The notes beneath the pieces were generated by a model. It searched no databases and was not told where the DNA came from. It saw only the letters and a program-made list of their open reading frames with translations. From assembly GCA_026391005.1 (NCBI GenBank), contig JAPLEV010000039.1, positions 1-32,735 on the forward strand: a stretch of 32,735 bases of DNA, given 5' to 3'. The stretch comes from Flavobacteriia bacterium. Lineage in GTDB: Bacteria; Bacteroidota; Bacteroidia; Flavobacteriales_D; Crocinitomicaceae. Within the stretch, counting starts at the first letter, position 1; every line of letters starts with the position of its first letter. A program made the translations under genes and the position numbers. Below are positions 32,155-32,735 of the stretch, in pieces.

Positions 32155-32735
32155 ATGAACAAATCTCCCTATTATATTATTGAAGTTGCCAATACGCATG
32201 GTGGAAACCGTCAATATTTAGACGACCTGATTGCGCAATTCAGTGACCTTTCTGGAAATTTCGGAATAAAATTTCAAGCTTTTTCACCCGACACCATTGC
32301 TACAAAAGACTTTGAATGGTATCCAGTATACCAAGAATTATACTTTGCTCCCAACGATTGGAAGGAAATAATCAGCGAAGCAAAAAAAAGTAAAGATGTT
32401 TGGCTCGATTTATTTGACGCATATGGCGTACAAATTCTCAATGAAAACATTGACAAAATAAAAGGAATAAAATTTCAAAGTTCCGTCTTACAAAATCAAG
32501 AAGTTTTTGACCTACTCGCTTCTACCAATTTACAAGAGAAAATAATCATATTAAACATTGCAGCCCAATCCATTGAGGCCATTGAAGCGATAATAGATAA
32601 GGTGAACAATAACTTGAGACCTCAAAAAATAATGTTAGAAATTGGTTTCCAATCCTACCCTACCTTATTAGAAGACAGTGGATTGAATAAAATCGCCATC
32701 TTAAAAAACCATTTTAAAAACGAAATCGTATTTGC
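32155..32735 (+). CDS. NeuB-family (N-acetylneuraminate/pseudaminate synthase-like) protein, 3' truncated by window edge
   Basis: Open frame from the ATG at 32155 through the end of the window (193 codons and 2 bases, no stop). The N-terminus YYIIEVANTHGGNRQYLDDL and GIKFQAFSPDTIATKDFEWY match the start of the NeuB TIM barrel (E-x-x-x-x-H-x-G and the barrel Lys39 in IKFQ). Later KGIKFQSSVLQN and IGFQSYPT resemble the substrate-loop and G-YPT motifs. NeuB enzymes condense phosphoenolpyruvate with a six-carbon amino sugar to give a nine-carbon nonulosonic acid. It looks shorter in the loops than NeuB or PseI, so the exact substrate cannot be given. It lies 12 bp after pseB and probably belongs to the same transcript. 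Confidence 0.75.
   Translation, partial: MNKSPYYIIEVANTHGGNRQYLDDLIAQFSDLSGNFGIKFQAFSPDTIATKDFEWYPVYQELYFAPNDWKEIISEAKKSKDVWLDLFDAYGVQILNENIDKIKGIKFQSSVLQNQEVFDLLASTNLQEKIIILNIAAQSIEAIEAIIDKVNNNLRPQKIMLEIGFQSYPTLLEDSGLNKIAILKNHFKNEIVF

Overview
The window comes from a low-GC member of the Bacteroidota, most likely a flavobacterium-like lineage (Flavobacteriales; a Crocinitomicaceae/Fluviicola-type genome is a guess). The evidence is a type IX secretion (T9SS) type B C-terminal sorting domain, several TAnnTTTG promoter elements typical of Bacteroidota, weak or absent Shine-Dalgarno sequences, WG-repeat and DUF1566-type secreted proteins, and the thrS-infC-rpmI order. Nearly all of the window is coding.

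Layout. 1-2.8 kb (minus): translation operon thrS-infC-rpmI, with a recognisable promoter before thrS. 2.8-5.8 kb (minus): an S24/CI-like repressor with a palindrome at its own promoter, then a secreted WG-repeat protein. 5.9-6.6 kb (plus): an aspartyl/asparaginyl beta-hydroxylase-like dioxygenase, converging on the next block. 6.56-11.11 kb (minus): six tightly packed or overlapping genes, transcribed in the order KAS III, acyl carrier protein, second KAS III, SDR ketoreductase, GtrB-like glycosyltransferase, GNAT N-acyltransferase. This is the most unusual block: it looks like a dedicated two-step route to a short hydroxyacyl group on a carrier protein, coupled to sugar transfer and acylation. 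11.2-14.2 kb (plus): a small secreted protein and a large T9SS-sorted protein. 14.2-16.5 kb (minus): msrA, msrB, queuosine-precursor transporter, NlpC/P60 hydrolase. 16.6 kb (plus): MerR regulator. 16.9-19.6 kb (minus): DUF1295 membrane protein, hotdog thioesterase, DUF2130 coiled-coil protein. 19.8-21.2 kb (minus): two secreted-type orphan genes, the second with its signal-peptide frame broken by a perfect 13-bp tandem duplication. 21.5 kb (plus): exported GH1 beta-glucosidase. 22.9-25.0 kb (minus): two DoxX-like membrane proteins, MnmD, O-methyltransferase. 25.0-25.9 kb: hairpin-containing repeats around a truncated ORF6N gene. 25.9-26.5 kb (minus): DUF1566-type lipoprotein. 26.6 kb to the end (plus): alaS followed by the start of a surface-glycan locus (GT2, DUF115/MAF-like protein, PseB-type UDP-GlcNAc 4,6-dehydratase, and a NeuB-family synthase that runs off the edge), suggesting nonulosonic (pseudaminic-like) acid synthesis.

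Two separate segments therefore serve cell-surface glycans: the acyl/ACP block at 6.6-11.1 kb and the nonulosonate-type locus from 29.3 kb. The rest is housekeeping, oxidative repair, envelope and orphan genes. All family calls rest on motifs read by eye; no database search was run.
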